Below, piece by piece: positions 9,361 to 18,440 of a stretch of 64,000 nucleotides of DNA. The notes below the pieces were generated by a model. That model saw only the letters and a program-made list of their open reading frames with translations. It did no database searches and was not told where the DNA came from. A program made the position numbers and the translations under genes. How positions within the stretch are numbered: the first letter of the stretch is position 1; every line of letters starts with the position of its first letter. Source of the DNA: Candidatus Planktophila sp. (GTDB taxonomy: Bacteria; Actinomycetota; Actinomycetes; Nanopelagicales; Nanopelagicaceae); assembly GCA_030649935.1 (NCBI GenBank), contig JAUSFN010000035.1:1-64000 (forward strand), given 5' to 3'.

Positions 9361-10608
9361 ATGTTCAAACGAAGACTGCTAGAGGTCATAAAAACTCGAT
9401 TTGCCGAGGAGCCAGTAATAATCCTCGAGGGTGCTCGAGCCGTGGGCAAATCCACAATTTTGCAGGCAATTTCCAAAGACCTTAATGTTCCGATAATTGA
9501 TCTAGACGATCTGCCAACGCGCCGTGCCGTTTCAAACGATCCTTCACATTTTGTGGAAGGAAACGAACCCGTCTTAATCGATGAATATCAAAAGGTTCCT
9601 GAAATCTTAGATGCCATAAAAGCAGAATTGAATAAAGCTACATATGCAGGGCGATATCTCTTAACGGGGTCAGTTAGATCAGAAAAATTGCCACGTGGAA
9701 CTCAAGCTCTCACTGGGCGTGTACATCACCTCATCGTCCCTCCACTCATGCAGTGTGAAATCGAAGGAAGCAAGATCGATCTATTGAGCACAATTCTTCA
9801 GAATCCCGATGAACTCATAACAAGGAAGAGATCTAAGACCGATCGACTCAACTACGCCAACAGAGTGACGACAGGTGGGTTCCCCATTGTGCTCAACGCA
9901 AAGAACCTCGGTCAGAAGAATCGCTGGCTAAAAGATTACATTAGCAAAACCTTAAGCCAAGATGTTCAAGATATAAGTAAAATTCAGCAGAAGGAATTAT
10001 TGCCACGGCTACTAACACTTCTCGCCTCACAAAATGCTCAGGTATTGAATACGGCCAAAATCTCCAGAGAGATCGAACTTAATGCAATAACAACTGACCA
10101 ATATATTAAATTACTTGAATCACTCTTCATCGCTCAACGAATTCCAGCCTGGGGCAGGAGACTCAATGCACGTTCCATTCAAAAACCTAAAATCCAGCTT
10201 CTTGACTCTGGGTTACTTTCTCACTTAGCGAAGCTAACTCCCGAAAAAATAACTGGAAAGAACGCCGCTGCAGCTACTGAATTTGGACATGCTTTTGAAT
10301 CGTTTGTAACAAATGAGTTACTCAGGCTTGCACAGTTGAGAGATGATTTTATTGCACCAGGACATTGGAGAACACATGATTCTGATGAGGTCGATCTAGT
10401 TCTTGAATTTCAAACTGGAGCGATTGTGGGAATTGAAATTAAAGCTGGCAAAATGTTGTCTGATTCAGATTTTCGAGGACTGAGGAAACTGAAGGATTAT
10501 GTGGGAAGCGACTTCCATTGCGGAATTTTGATGTATCAGGGCGAGTTTTCTTATCGTAATTCGGATGGATTAATCGCGTTGCCAGCTGATCGTTTATGGC
10601 TTGATTAG
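9361..10608 (+). CDS. AAA ATPase with DUF4143 domain
   Basis: 415-residue protein of the AAA_14/DUF4143 family. The Walker A motif GARAVGKST is at 24-32, the Walker B-like PVLIDEYQKVP at about 69-79, and a sensor-like LLTGSVR at about 99. The C-terminal half is DUF4143, ending in a PD-(D/E)xK-like core with EVDLVLEF and GIEIKAG (about 343-363). These proteins are widespread, sporadically distributed and functionally unassigned. It has no obvious partner: upstream is the 23-bp repeat array and downstream a 200-bp gap, so it looks like a single-gene insertion between fumarase and the peptidase gene. The proposed start has a GAGG purine stretch about 10 bp upstream. No named function is justified. 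Confidence 0.88.
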   Translation: MFKRRLLEVIKTRFAEEPVIILEGARAVGKSTILQAISKDLNVPIIDLDDLPTRRAVSNDPSHFVEGNEPVLIDEYQKVPEILDAIKAELNKATYAGRYLLTGSVRSEKLPRGTQALTGRVHHLIVPPLMQCEIEGSKIDLLSTILQNPDELITRKRSKTDRLNYANRVTTGGFPIVLNAKNLGQKNRWLKDYISKTLSQDVQDISKIQQKELLPRLLTLLASQNAQVLNTAKISREIELNAITTDQYIKLLESLFIAQRIPAWGRRLNARSIQKPKIQLLDSGLLSHLAKLTPEKITGKNAAAATEFGHAFESFVTNELLRLAQLRDDFIAPGHWRTHDSDEVDLVLEFQTGAIVGIEIKAGKMLSDSDFRGLRKLKDYVGSDFHCGILMYQGEFSYRNSDGLIALPADRLWLD

Positions 10609-10630
10609 TACTGAGTGCTGGAGGTGCTCT

Positions 10631-10636
10631 TATAAT
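10631..10636 (+). promoter_or_regulatory. Candidate -10 box (TATAAT)
   Basis: A perfect TATAAT lies 22 bp after the ATPase stop and about 175 bp before the DUF885 peptidase gene. I see no convincing -35 hexamer at 16-18 bp, so this is a tentative promoter for the small open frame at 10665 and/or the peptidase. Confidence 0.35.
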
Positions 10637-10664
10637 TCTATCTGGCAGCGTTAGCCTTTCACTT

Positions 10665-10751
10665 ATGTTCAACTTTTTGAAGCAAAAAAGACTGAGTTCG
10701 CGCAAAGAGCGTGCTTTGCTAATCCAGATATGGGAGAACAGTGACGATTAG
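10665..10751 (+). CDS. Possible 28-residue small protein
   Basis: Short open frame MFNFLKQKRLSSRKERALLI followed by QIWENSDD, basic then acidic, located in the 203-bp gap before the DUF885 gene and about 30 bp downstream of a TATAAT box. I see no clear ribosome binding site. It could be a leader peptide, a real small protein or chance; nothing in the sequence decides this. Confidence 0.25.
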   Translation: MFNFLKQKRLSSRKERALLIQIWENSDD

Positions 10752-10811
10752 TGGGATTCACGGAAGAGTTTTGCTATCGACTTACCTGCCCTTGGCTGAT
10801 ATAAAAGTGCT

Positions 10812-12467
10812 ATGACCTCAAACTTTCGTTCTCCCATTTTTGAACTTGGCGATACCTATACAACCGAAGGCGAGAAGTTGAGCCCTATTGGTCTGACTTT
10901 TCTTGGTAAGAGCGATCTGGATGATCAGCTCGATGACTTCTCACTTGCGGGATATGTTAAGAAATTGGATCACATTCGCTCTGGCTTGGAACGGTTGGGC
11001 AAACTAGAACCGATTGATGAGATCGATAGAATTGCGCGGGATGTGATGCAGGAGCGGCTGTCGACTCAACTACTTCTGGCAGAAGCCTATGATCCACAAA
11101 ATAACTGGGCAGTAATCTCCTCTCCTGGCACCTCAATTCGCCAAGTCTTTGAGGTGATGAAATACGATACGCCCGCGCAGATTGCCAATATAACTGCGCG
11201 CATGAATGCAGTTGATGGTGCTCTCAAATCATGGATATCATGCATCAGCGATCTAGCAAAAATGGGAAAGGTCAATACCGTTCGTCAAACTCAAACGGTG
11301 GCAAAGCAATTGACAACCTTTTCTGAAGGCGCATTTACCGGACTTGCCAAGCGATTCGATTCTGCGGGGAATTACCCCGAATTGCATGCGGCCGGCATCG
11401 CTGCCGATAAGGCGGCAGGCGAAACGGGTCAATGGTTAATCAATCATTACTTACCATTGGCCACGCAAAAAGATGGGGTAGGTGAAGAGCGATATGCACG
11501 CTGGGTGCGTTTCTACACTGGTGCAACACTTGACCTACGTGCCACCTATGAGTGGGGCTTGGCAGATTTGGCGCAGATCAATGAACGTATGTGGCAAGTT
11601 GCCGAAAGAATAAAACCTGGTGCACAGACCCTCCGGGAGGTTGCTGATTATCTTAACGCGGACCCCAAGTACACCGTGCATGGGGCCGATGAAATGCTGC
11701 GCCGACTGCGCACATTCACCGATGATGCAATTGCCGCGATGGATGGCACCCACTTCGACATCGATGAGCGGATTCGATTCTGTGATGTGAAGTTAGCTCC
11801 ACTGGGAAGCGCTGCCGCACCGTATTACCAACGCCCTTCTGAGGATTTTTCCCGACCCGGAACTACCTGGTTTCCAACACAAGGTAAGAATGATTTTACT
11901 TGGTGGCAAATGCCCACGATTTGGTACCACGAAGCAGTGCCCGGCCATCACCTGCAAGTTGCCAGCACGGTGGTGGAGCGCGAACGTATTAGCCGCTTCC
12001 AGCGTCTTGAAGGTTGGGTAAGCGGACATTTGGAAGGTTGGGCGTTGTACGCAGAACGATTTGTGGATGAGCTAGGTGTTTATACAGATCCAGGGGAAGA
12101 AATGGGCATGCTCTCTATGCAGGCAATGCGGGCCGCTCGTGTTGTGGTCGATATCGGAATGCACCTGGGGTACAAAGATTCAGAGGGAAATCTTTGGAGC
12201 GCTGAATCTGCGGTTCAATTGTTGATCAATAAGGCGTTGCTCGATGAGGGTTTTGCTCGAAGTGAAATTGATCGCTACTTGGGACGTCCTGCCCAGGCAA
12301 TTGCTTACAAGGTTGGTGAAAAGTTCTGGCTCGATGCTCGTGCAGAAGCCAAGCAACGCCTCGGCGATAAGTTCTCACTGAAGAAGTTCCATGCGTATGC
12401 CTTTAGGCAAGGTCCAATGGGCCTCGATCCATTTAAAGTTGAAATCGCTAAGTGGGACGGCAACTAA
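10812..12467 (+). CDS. DUF885 family zinc metallopeptidase-like protein
   Basis: 551-residue protein of the DUF885 (PF05960-type) family. The putative zinc motif is HEAVPGHH at residues 373-380, with a downstream EGWALYAERF segment (about 406-415) that supplies a further acidic ligand in this family. No signal peptide is visible (MTSNFRSPIFELGD), so a cytoplasmic location is likely. Members are thought to be peptidases, but substrates are generally unknown. The ATG at 10812 follows a long gap and may have its own promoter. Confidence 0.88.
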   Translation: MTSNFRSPIFELGDTYTTEGEKLSPIGLTFLGKSDLDDQLDDFSLAGYVKKLDHIRSGLERLGKLEPIDEIDRIARDVMQERLSTQLLLAEAYDPQNNWAVISSPGTSIRQVFEVMKYDTPAQIANITARMNAVDGALKSWISCISDLAKMGKVNTVRQTQTVAKQLTTFSEGAFTGLAKRFDSAGNYPELHAAGIAADKAAGETGQWLINHYLPLATQKDGVGEERYARWVRFYTGATLDLRATYEWGLADLAQINERMWQVAERIKPGAQTLREVADYLNADPKYTVHGADEMLRRLRTFTDDAIAAMDGTHFDIDERIRFCDVKLAPLGSAAAPYYQRPSEDFSRPGTTWFPTQGKNDFTWWQMPTIWYHEAVPGHHLQVASTVVERERISRFQRLEGWVSGHLEGWALYAERFVDELGVYTDPGEEMGMLSMQAMRAARVVVDIGMHLGYKDSEGNLWSAESAVQLLINKALLDEGFARSEIDRYLGRPAQAIAYKVGEKFWLDARAEAKQRLGDKFSLKKFHAYAFRQGPMGLDPFKVEIAKWDGN

Positions 12468-12562
12468 TTTCGTTATTGACTTCATTGCTGACATGAGCAC
12501 TACTTTTTCAATCTTATAGGTCGAGCGCTCTAGCTTAAAATCTATTAAAAGAAATAGCGGGT

Positions 12563-13156
12563 TTAGTAATAGCGCTTAGATTTAAAAAATGACCACGCTT
12601 TGCATGGGGTCTCATAGCGAATAGTGATGTAGCGCAACCCCCAACGGATCTGAGTAACTGGATTAGTTCTCCAGTCTGATGCCACAACTGACATCTTGTC
12701 AGCTGGCAGAGCCTGGGGAATTCCATGAGCGCCGGAGCGATAGTTATGCGCTTTATAGTTCCAGTGACTTTCCTTCGTCCAGAGATTATTTAGGCATGAG
12801 AACTCTTTGTCCCCCATGCCATACTCATCGAGAAGAATGAACTTCCCTACCTTTTTAGCTCCGAAGCTGGTTCGGGCCATTTCAACTTGGTGACTTATAG
12901 AGGAGACAAGAGCCAGGTCGCTGGAGAAGATCGCCCCGATGCGCGTCGTTGCAAGATCAATAGAGCCATACAGCACTCCTGCGCTAAGCGGGGTAGCTTC
13001 TTCAAATGCCAAAGCCCTTTCATTAAGTGCGGGCTCTATCTCGATACTTGTGGTCACCGGAAACTCTAAACCGTATGCACTTGGAAGTAGCGAGGTGAGA
13101 AAGAGCATGGAGGCTATAACGCCCCAGATTGCTATGTATTTGCTACGACGCTTCAT
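12563..13156 (-). CDS. Secreted lysozyme-like (lytic transglycosylase-like) protein
   Basis: 197 residues with a basic N-terminus and a hydrophobic segment (about 7-29) acting as signal peptide or anchor. A variable middle is followed by a C-terminal lysozyme-like domain: CLNNLWTKESHWNYKAHNYR (about 121-140), SGAHGIPQALPADKM (141-155), and TNPVTQIRWGLRYI. Glu129 sits at the expected catalytic position. This pattern is typical of small actinobacterial cell-wall hydrolases with a goose-lysozyme/SLT-like fold. The start is well set: GGGAGGGAG lies immediately upstream of the ATG at 13156. It lies alone, convergent with the DUF885 gene, behind a 250-bp upstream gap. Confidence 0.85.
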   Translation of the reverse strand: MKRRSKYIAIWGVIASMLFLTSLLPSAYGLEFPVTTSIEIEPALNERALAFEEATPLSAGVLYGSIDLATTRIGAIFSSDLALVSSISHQVEMARTSFGAKKVGKFILLDEYGMGDKEFSCLNNLWTKESHWNYKAHNYRSGAHGIPQALPADKMSVVASDWRTNPVTQIRWGLRYITIRYETPCKAWSFFKSKRYY

Positions 13157-13406
13157 CTCTCTCCCTCCCTTTATCTGATCAGCCCATAAGCAATTGGCCT
13201 CAAGTGAGACCTTATTGACTACGGGGAAGGCTTTAGAGTGTCGTGTCTGGGGTATATCGGCAAATTAATTCACGCGTAAGTTGCAAATTCACAGAAACAC
13301 CAAGGGCTGTGGATGAGTAAAAGCGCAGGTCAGTACGTATGATGTCCGAAATGTACCAAATGTGACTGTGAGATTGTTTCTAGCCCTTTTAAGAGGCTGG
13401 CGCTAC

Positions 13407-14723
13407 CTACCCTGCGATGGGGCCTTCCAGCATTTCCGTGACAAGAGCAGCGATAGGCGAACGCTCCGAACGAGTCAAGGTCACATGGGCAAAGAGTGGG
13501 TGGCCTTTAAGGGTTTCAACCACTGCAACCACGCCATCGTGGCGACCTACTCGCAAGTTGTCGCGCTGGGCAACGTCATGAGTCAAAATCACGCGTGAGC
13601 CCTGACCGATTCGAGAGAGGACGGTTAGGAGAACTCCTCGTTCTAACGACTGAGCCTCATCGACAATCACAAATGAGTCATGCAGAGATCGCCCACGAAT
13701 ATGGGTCAAGGGCAAAACCTCAATTAGACCGCGATCAACAATCTCATCGATGACGGCCTGACTTACTAAGGCGCCTAAAGTATCGAAGACTGCTTGGGCC
13801 CACGGTGACATTTTCTCACCTTCACTTCCAGGTAGATAACCAAGCTCTTGGCCACCCACTGGATAGAGAGGGCGGAAGATAACTACCTTCTTATGGATTC
13901 GTTTCTCCATAACCGCCTCAAGTCCGGCGCATAAAGCCAGCGCCGATTTTCCAGTTCCGGCACGACCTCCGAGTGAGATGATCCCAATTGAATCATCGAG
14001 TAAGAGATCTAATGCGATTCGTTGTTCGGCGCTTCTTCCATGCAAACCAAATGCACTTCGATCTCCCCGAACTAACTGCAGCTGCTTGTCTGCCGTTACT
14101 CGGGCGAGTGCGCTTCCACGATCGGAGTGGAGTACGGTTCCTGTGTGAACAGGGAGTTCATGAGCGGCCTCGTGATCGGCGCGATCAGATGCGTACAGAT
14201 CGTCGATAGTATTCGAGGCAACGTCCAGTTCAACGATTCCAGTCCAACCACTATTCGAGACAAGCTCAGCTAAATACTCCTGGGCCTCAACTCCGACTGA
14301 GGATGCTTTAACACGAAGGGGTAAGTCTTTAGTGACGAGTACAACATCCTTTCCATCACCCATTAAATTCTTAGCAATGGCCAGAATTCGCGAATCATTA
14401 GTGCCATCGCGTAAAAATCCCTGCGGTAATGTCGAAAGATCGGTGTGATTGAGCTCTACCGAGAGCGTTCCACCCTCAGGAGTAACGGTGAGCGCTTTGT
14501 CGAGGCGGCCATGGGTTAGGCGAAGATCATCAAGTGCGCGAAGGGCGGCTCTAGCAAAGTAGCCGAGCTCTGGATGGTCACGCTTGGTTTCTAACTCACC
14601 AATGACCGCAATTGGGATTATGACTTCGTGCTCTGCAAACTTATAGAGCGCGCCAGGATCGGCCAGCAAAACACTGGTATCTAAAACAAAGGTCTTCCTT
14701 CCGCTTTGACTTTTAGAAGCCAA
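13407..14723 (-). CDS. phoH2: PhoH-family ATPase with N-terminal PIN domain (PhoH2-type)
   Basis: 438 residues. The N-terminal PIN ribonuclease domain begins [16 protein letters not shown] (about 11-26) with further acidic residues to about 140. The C-terminal PhoH helicase/ATPase domain carries Walker [12 protein letters not shown] (about 252-262) and Walker [18 protein letters not shown]-PhoH fusions have been described as RNA-unwinding ribonucleases. The start appears to be TTG at 14723, preceded by GAGGAG about 8 bp upstream. In M. tuberculosis phoH2 lies near the fumarase gene, and the neighbourhood here agrees. Confidence 0.95.
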   Translation of the reverse strand: MASKSQSGRKTFVLDTSVLLADPGALYKFAEHEVIIPIAVIGELETKRDHPELGYFARAALRALDDLRLTHGRLDKALTVTPEGGTLSVELNHTDLSTLPQGFLRDGTNDSRILAIAKNLMGDGKDVVLVTKDLPLRVKASSVGVEAQEYLAELVSNSGWTGIVELDVASNTIDDLYASDRADHEAAHELPVHTGTVLHSDRGSALARVTADKQLQLVRGDRSAFGLHGRSAEQRIALDLLLDDSIGIISLGGRAGTGKSALALCAGLEAVMEKRIHKKVVIFRPLYPVGGQELGYLPGSEGEKMSPWAQAVFDTLGALVSQAVIDEIVDRGLIEVLPLTHIRGRSLHDSFVIVDEAQSLERGVLLTVLSRIGQGSRVILTHDVAQRDNLRVGRHDGVVAVVETLKGHPLFAHVTLTRSERSPIAALVTEMLEGPIAG

Positions 14724-14848
14724 TGGCTGAACTCCTCGATTTAAGTTGTACTAGTCGGGAACTACTTCGGATATGAAAAAGATAGAACTAGATTTGCCCG
14801 ATTGCGCCTCGACACGCACGGATGCACTGTTAAATCTTGAAGAATTAC

Positions 14849-15625
14849 TTATGAGCCAAAGCGGCGTTGTCGCAAAGAGTATGCGCGCAAGGCACGCAAA
14901 AAATCCACTCGCCGAAAATCTGGCCAATATGCCTCGCAGAAGTAGAACTCTGACAATGCACTCTGCCATAACAGAAATCCTCCAAGTCGCTGCTCCCCTG
15001 AAGTTCGAATGAGGAGTTCTGGATCTGGCTGTCCGGCGGTATATAAAAACTTTGAAATATCTTCACTCGTTAAATGTGCCTTAGCTGCTTCGAGTGAACT
15101 GCCCGCCTTTTCTTGCTCACTCAAATAACTCTTCACTGCATCTACAATTTCGCGGCGACCGCCATAGCTAATAGCGACATTAACTTCAACGCCGTCTCCA
15201 CGGATAGGTTGAAGGTTGCTTAGTTTGTGGCTAAGCCAATCGGGAAGCAGATCTAAAGCGCCAACGGCCTTAATATTCCATCGCCCTGTGGCTGCTAACT
15301 CATCCACAGTCTCACCAATAATTTTGAGCAGTTCATCAATCTCGGCAGCGCTTCGTTTGAAATTATCTGTTGATAAGAGCCAGAGAGTAACAACTCGGAC
15401 ATCGGCCTCTTCGCACCAACCTAGAAACTCTATAATTTTACTAGCCCCAGCTTTGTGCCCATTAGGGTCGGATATATTGGGATTGGCTTTAGCCCATCGC
15501 CGATTTCCATCCAAGATGACTCCAACATGGTGTGGGGTCTTTGAAAAATCCAAAGATCGCACTAAACGCCACTCATAGAGTGGGTAGAGAAGTGACTTAA
15601 TTAATTTACGAATAGCGGCGTACAA
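14849..15625 (-). CDS. uppS: Isoprenyl diphosphate synthase (undecaprenyl/decaprenyl diphosphate synthase, UppS family)
   Basis: cis-prenyltransferase that extends allylic diphosphates with IPP to make the lipid carrier for cell-wall synthesis. Length 258. The FPP-binding motif ILDGNRRWAKAN spans about 37-48, SYGGRREIVDAV lies at about 153-164, and DPELLIRTSGEQRLGGFLLWQ at about 206-226 carries the IPP-site residues. The start is TTG at 15625, overlapping the end of the DUF3817 gene by 20 bp, so the two are probably coupled. The 79-codon open frame on the other strand at 14773-15012 overlaps its end and is treated as a shadow. Confidence 0.95.
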   Translation of the reverse strand: MYAAIRKLIKSLLYPLYEWRLVRSLDFSKTPHHVGVILDGNRRWAKANPNISDPNGHKAGASKIIEFLGWCEEADVRVVTLWLLSTDNFKRSAAEIDELLKIIGETVDELAATGRWNIKAVGALDLLPDWLSHKLSNLQPIRGDGVEVNVAISYGGRREIVDAVKSYLSEQEKAGSSLEAAKAHLTSEDISKFLYTAGQPDPELLIRTSGEQRLGGFLLWQSALSEFYFCEAYWPDFRRVDFLRALRAYSLRQRRFGS

Positions 15626-15905
15626 CTCGGCGCTCAGCTAACAGTGATGCGATTGGCAGCGTACCGGCCAGAATCAAGCCAAGCATCTTCATGATTGGCC
15701 AGCGTGCCTTAGTCGCAAATTGAATCGCAGTTATGACATAAACAAGATAAACCCACCCATGGACAAATGGAATCCATGCAACTTTTTCTTTCCCCTCGCC
15801 ATTATTAATTAGATATGCAACGGGAATATCTACAAACCATAAAAGAAGTGACATTACGCCGGCGGTAATGGCCATTATTCGAAAACGGAAAATTACAGAT
15901 TTCAT
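15606..15905 (-). CDS. DUF3817 family integral membrane protein
   Basis: 99 residues with three hydrophobic helices (about 10-30, 44-64 and 70-88). The WIPFVHGWVYLVYVITAIQ stretch resembles DUF3817, a small actinobacterial membrane family with no assigned role that also occurs fused to or near transport and SURF1-type genes. It overlaps SURF1 by 4 bp upstream and uppS by 20 bp downstream, suggesting one transcript. Confidence 0.85.
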   Translation of the reverse strand: MKSVIFRFRIMAITAGVMSLLLWFVDIPVAYLINNGEGKEKVAWIPFVHGWVYLVYVITAIQFATKARWPIMKMLGLILAGTLPIASLLAERRVVRRYS

Positions 15906-16618
15906 AGGGCTACCTTACGACGATAAAAGGGAAGGTAAAGCACCACTCCTGCCATCAGCCACCAGATCACCACATACGACAGGTGCTGCCAATAGAAACC
16001 CGGGATCCGTGAGATGAGTGTCTCAGCACTTACCCGAGTCCGAAGAAATTCATCTCCATTCTGGCTTTCGCTGGCGGCCACAATGTAGCCATCGAATAAA
16101 TCTAACTCTGTGATTCCCACAATAACAGCGCTATCTAGACGCGAAATCACTCCAGGCGAATTAACGGCTCGATCACCATCTTGGCGTGCATGAAGCTGTC
16201 CGACTACATCGATCACCATCGACTCTTGGATATCTGAATTCAGTAGCCGTTCAGACCATAAACCGCGAGCAACCAAAATCCCTCGGCTTGATCCAACCCG
16301 CAAAAGTGCGACCTCCCAATCATCCAGCTTTCCGGTTGCATCTTCTTGGTTAGGAGCTTTGAAGTTAGCAATATAGTGGCCAGAAACTTTCACTTGTCGA
16401 TTTAATGCGTTGGGTTTGAGCGAAGTATTGGCGGAGGCTATTGATTCAAGTGAAACAATATTTTGATCCACCGAAGTAGCAGTGACCAAGCTAGCCTTTA
16501 GCGCTGCTGCCCGTTCTAGCTGCCAGATTCCAAGTGAAAAAAAGATAGATGCAAGAAGGAGAACTGCAAGAACAGCTGCAATCCGAGATCCAAGGTTTTT
16601 ACTTCTCGGTTGTCTCAT
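15902..16618 (-). CDS. SURF1 family cytochrome oxidase assembly protein
   Basis: 238 residues with the SURF1 topology: an N-terminal helix (about 11-30), a periplasm-side domain, and a C-terminal helix (about 212-232). The opening LGIWQLERAAALKASLV is the family signature, and YWQHLSYVVIWWLMAGVVL is the usual C-terminal helix. SURF1 proteins aid maturation of the heme-a site of cytochrome c oxidase in the membrane. Its start codon lies inside the last codons of the upstream 45-residue membrane gene (20-bp overlap), pointing to translational coupling. Confidence 0.93.
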   Translation of the reverse strand: MRQPRSKNLGSRIAAVLAVLLLASIFFSLGIWQLERAAALKASLVTATSVDQNIVSLESIASANTSLKPNALNRQVKVSGHYIANFKAPNQEDATGKLDDWEVALLRVGSSRGILVARGLWSERLLNSDIQESMVIDVVGQLHARQDGDRAVNSPGVISRLDSAVIVGITELDLFDGYIVAASESQNGDEFLRTRVSAETLISRIPGFYWQHLSYVVIWWLMAGVVLYLPFYRRKVAL

Positions 16619-16736
16619 CGCTTCGATCTACGCCCATGAAGCGCTTATAGAAACTGCGCATCAAAAAGACTACGGCGACAATCAAAATTGCAATAGTGAT
16701 TGAGCCTGCGGACCCCATCTCGATATTTTTTTGCAT
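16599..16736 (-). CDS. 45-residue single-span membrane protein
   Basis: Small gene read from an ATG at 16736 to a TAA at 16599-16601. It encodes MQKNIEMGSAGSITIAILIV, then a continuing hydrophobic stretch (AVVFLMRSFY), and a hydrophilic tail KRFMGVDRSDETTEK. One helix at about residues 10-29 with a basic cytoplasmic side (RSFYKR) fits a type I or N-out topology. It overlaps the SURF1 start by 20 bp on the same strand and diverges from the DUF4307 gene. Function unknown; context suggests a link to respiratory-complex assembly or simple co-transcription. Confidence 0.7.
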   Translation of the reverse strand: MQKNIEMGSAGSITIAILIVAVVFLMRSFYKRFMGVDRSDETTEK

Positions 16737-16750
16737 GACATAATCATTCC

Positions 16751-17134
16751 ATGTCCGCCGAGTTCTCTTACAACGACCGATATGGAATCCGCTCAGGAAA
16801 TCGATGGCTTGGAGCAGCTATTTTCTTTGGCATTTCTGGAATCGCCTGGCTGTCGTGGGCAGGGTTGCATCACTCAAATCCACCAATTAGATACTCATTA
16901 ATCTCATACTCAATAACCTCTGAGAAAGAGATATCGGTGCGTTATTCAATGCTGCGCCAAAACGCGAACCAGATCGTTGTATGCACTCTGATTGCTCGGG
17001 ATTTCGATAAAAACGTGGTGGGTCAAGTAGATGATGAGATTGAAGCTGGCTTAGCAGCGTTAGAGCGCACGGCAAGCGTGCAATCACGTGGACCGGCAGT
17101 GAATGCCGATGTAATTGGTTGTCGTCCCAAGTAA
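16751..17134 (+). CDS. DUF4307 domain membrane protein
   Basis: 127 residues: a short cytoplasmic N-terminus, one helix (about 19-41, WLGAAIFFGISGIAWLSWAG), and an extracytoplasmic beta-rich domain ending CRPK. The layout matches DUF4307, an actinobacterial family found next to greA, as in M. tuberculosis. Two cysteines in the outer domain (in VVCTLIAR and IGCRPK) could pair. Function unknown. greA starts 22 bp downstream. Confidence 0.85.
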   Translation: MSAEFSYNDRYGIRSGNRWLGAAIFFGISGIAWLSWAGLHHSNPPIRYSLISYSITSEKEISVRYSMLRQNANQIVVCTLIARDFDKNVVGQVDDEIEAGLAALERTASVQSRGPAVNADVIGCRPK

Positions 17135-17156
17135 TCACCTAGTACCTTTGCTCCTT

Positions 17157-17633
17157 ATGAGCTCACAGACCTGGTTGACGCAAGAGGCTGCAGATCGTTT
17201 GCAGGCTGAGCTAGAGAATTTAGAGGGGCCAGGGCGCAAAGAGGTAACGGCAAAGATTGAGGCGGCCCGCGCCGAAGGTGATTTGAAGGAAAATGGCGGC
17301 TACCACGCCGCGCGCGATGAGCAGGGCAAGATGGAGGCTCGTATCCGTCAGTTAAAGCAGATGTTAGAAAGCGCACACATTGGTACCCCTCCACCTAGCG
17401 CCGATGGAAGAGTTGGTGCTGGAATGGTCGTCACCGCAAATATCGCAGGTGATGAGATGAAGTTTCTGTTGGGATCACGCGAAATTGCATCAGGTGATCT
17501 AGATGTCTACAGCGAAAAATCACCGCTGGGTGCATCGGTTATGGGAGCGGAAATCGGCGCGACTGTTACTTACAGCGCACCTAACGGGCGCGAAATTTCC
17601 GTTGAGATTATTGCAGCAGAATTCTACGCTTAA
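17157..17633 (+). CDS. greA: Transcription elongation factor GreA
   Basis: 158 residues. GreA enters the RNA polymerase secondary channel and stimulates cleavage of backtracked RNA. The N-terminal coiled coil begins TWLTQEAADRLQAELENLEG and carries the tip segment AEGDLKENGGYHAARDEQ with the catalytic acidic residues (DLKEN). The C-terminal FKBP-like domain contains SPLGASVMGAEIGATV. The ATG at 17157 is preferred to an upstream in-frame start, which would add 14 non-homologous residues reaching into the DUF4307 gene. Confidence 0.96.
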   Translation: MSSQTWLTQEAADRLQAELENLEGPGRKEVTAKIEAARAEGDLKENGGYHAARDEQGKMEARIRQLKQMLESAHIGTPPPSADGRVGAGMVVTANIAGDEMKFLLGSREIASGDLDVYSEKSPLGASVMGAEIGATVTYSAPNGREISVEIIAAEFYA

Positions 17634-17645
17634 AAGCAGCCAGTT

Positions 17646-18440
17646 TTAATTAGAAGTATTGGCGTATTTCCGCACACTCAATGGAATGAAGATCACCATT
17701 AAGAGAATCATGTATAACAATGAAGTCTCTAATGGGTGTTGGCTGGGCCACGAGTTTGCGGTGGCTCCGAACTCATTTTCTAAACCAAATAACTGCCGGC
17801 ATGCTGCGACCATCGATGAAACTGGGTTCCATTCGGCCACATACTGCAGCGCTCGCGGCATTCCAGTTGTGGGAGCAAATGCATTTGATAAAAATGTCAT
17901 AGGAAATGTAACCAAGAATCCAACGTTCTGAACGACGCGTGCATCTCGAACAACAAGACCTACATAGATACCAATCCATGAAAGGGCATAGCCAAAGGCA
18001 AAAAGGAAAAGGAAACCTAGGGAGATTCTCAAAAGGCCAGAGGATGGGCGCCAACCAACTGCAAAGCCAGCGGCGGCCATCACTGCGAGAACTAATATAT
18101 TTAAAAGTGCATCTCCAAATGTTCGACCAATAACTACTGCTCCACGTGAGATTGGTAATGATCTAAAGCGATCAATGAGACCCTTCTCCATATCTTGGGC
18201 TAAGCCCGCTGCCGTTGCCGCCAATGTGAAAGCTACAGTCTGGACAAAGATGCCAGGCATTAGTAGTTGCACATATCCACCAGGTTGACCCGTTGCAATC
18301 GAACCACCGAAAACAAAGCGAAATAAGAGGACAAACATGACGGGCTGAATCGTTGAGAAAATAAGTAGTTCGGGGATTCGAGCTAGTTGTAATACTTGGC
18401 GCTTAGTAATAACCAGAGAGTCACTTAGTAAATTCTTCAT
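17646..18440 (-). CDS. ABC-2 type transporter permease (DrrB-like)
   Basis: 264-residue membrane subunit with six predicted helices and the ABC-2 signature around GLAQDMEKGLIDRFRSLPIS (about 85-104). It pairs with the ATPase encoded directly upstream (4-bp overlap). Such DrrAB-type exporters move drugs, lipids or polyketide-like compounds out of the cell; the substrate is unknown. It is the last gene of this two-gene unit and converges on greA. Confidence 0.92.
   Translation of the reverse strand: MKNLLSDSLVITKRQVLQLARIPELLIFSTIQPVMFVLLFRFVFGGSIATGQPGGYVQLLMPGIFVQTVAFTLAATAAGLAQDMEKGLIDRFRSLPISRGAVVIGRTFGDALLNILVLAVMAAAGFAVGWRPSSGLLRISLGFLFLFAFGYALSWIGIYVGLVVRDARVVQNVGFLVTFPMTFLSNAFAPTTGMPRALQYVAEWNPVSSMVAACRQLFGLENEFGATANSWPSQHPLETSLLYMILLMVIFIPLSVRKYANTSN

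Noticed and set aside
13157-13406. c-di-AMP (ydaO-type) riboswitch upstream of the lysozyme-like gene, a common place for one in actinobacteria
   Set aside because: I looked for the conserved core and could not find it in the leader; a covariance search would be needed.
14773-15012. 79-codon plus-strand frame between phoH and uppS
   Set aside because: Two-thirds overlaps the conserved C-terminus of uppS on the other strand; no ribosome binding site or family resemblance.
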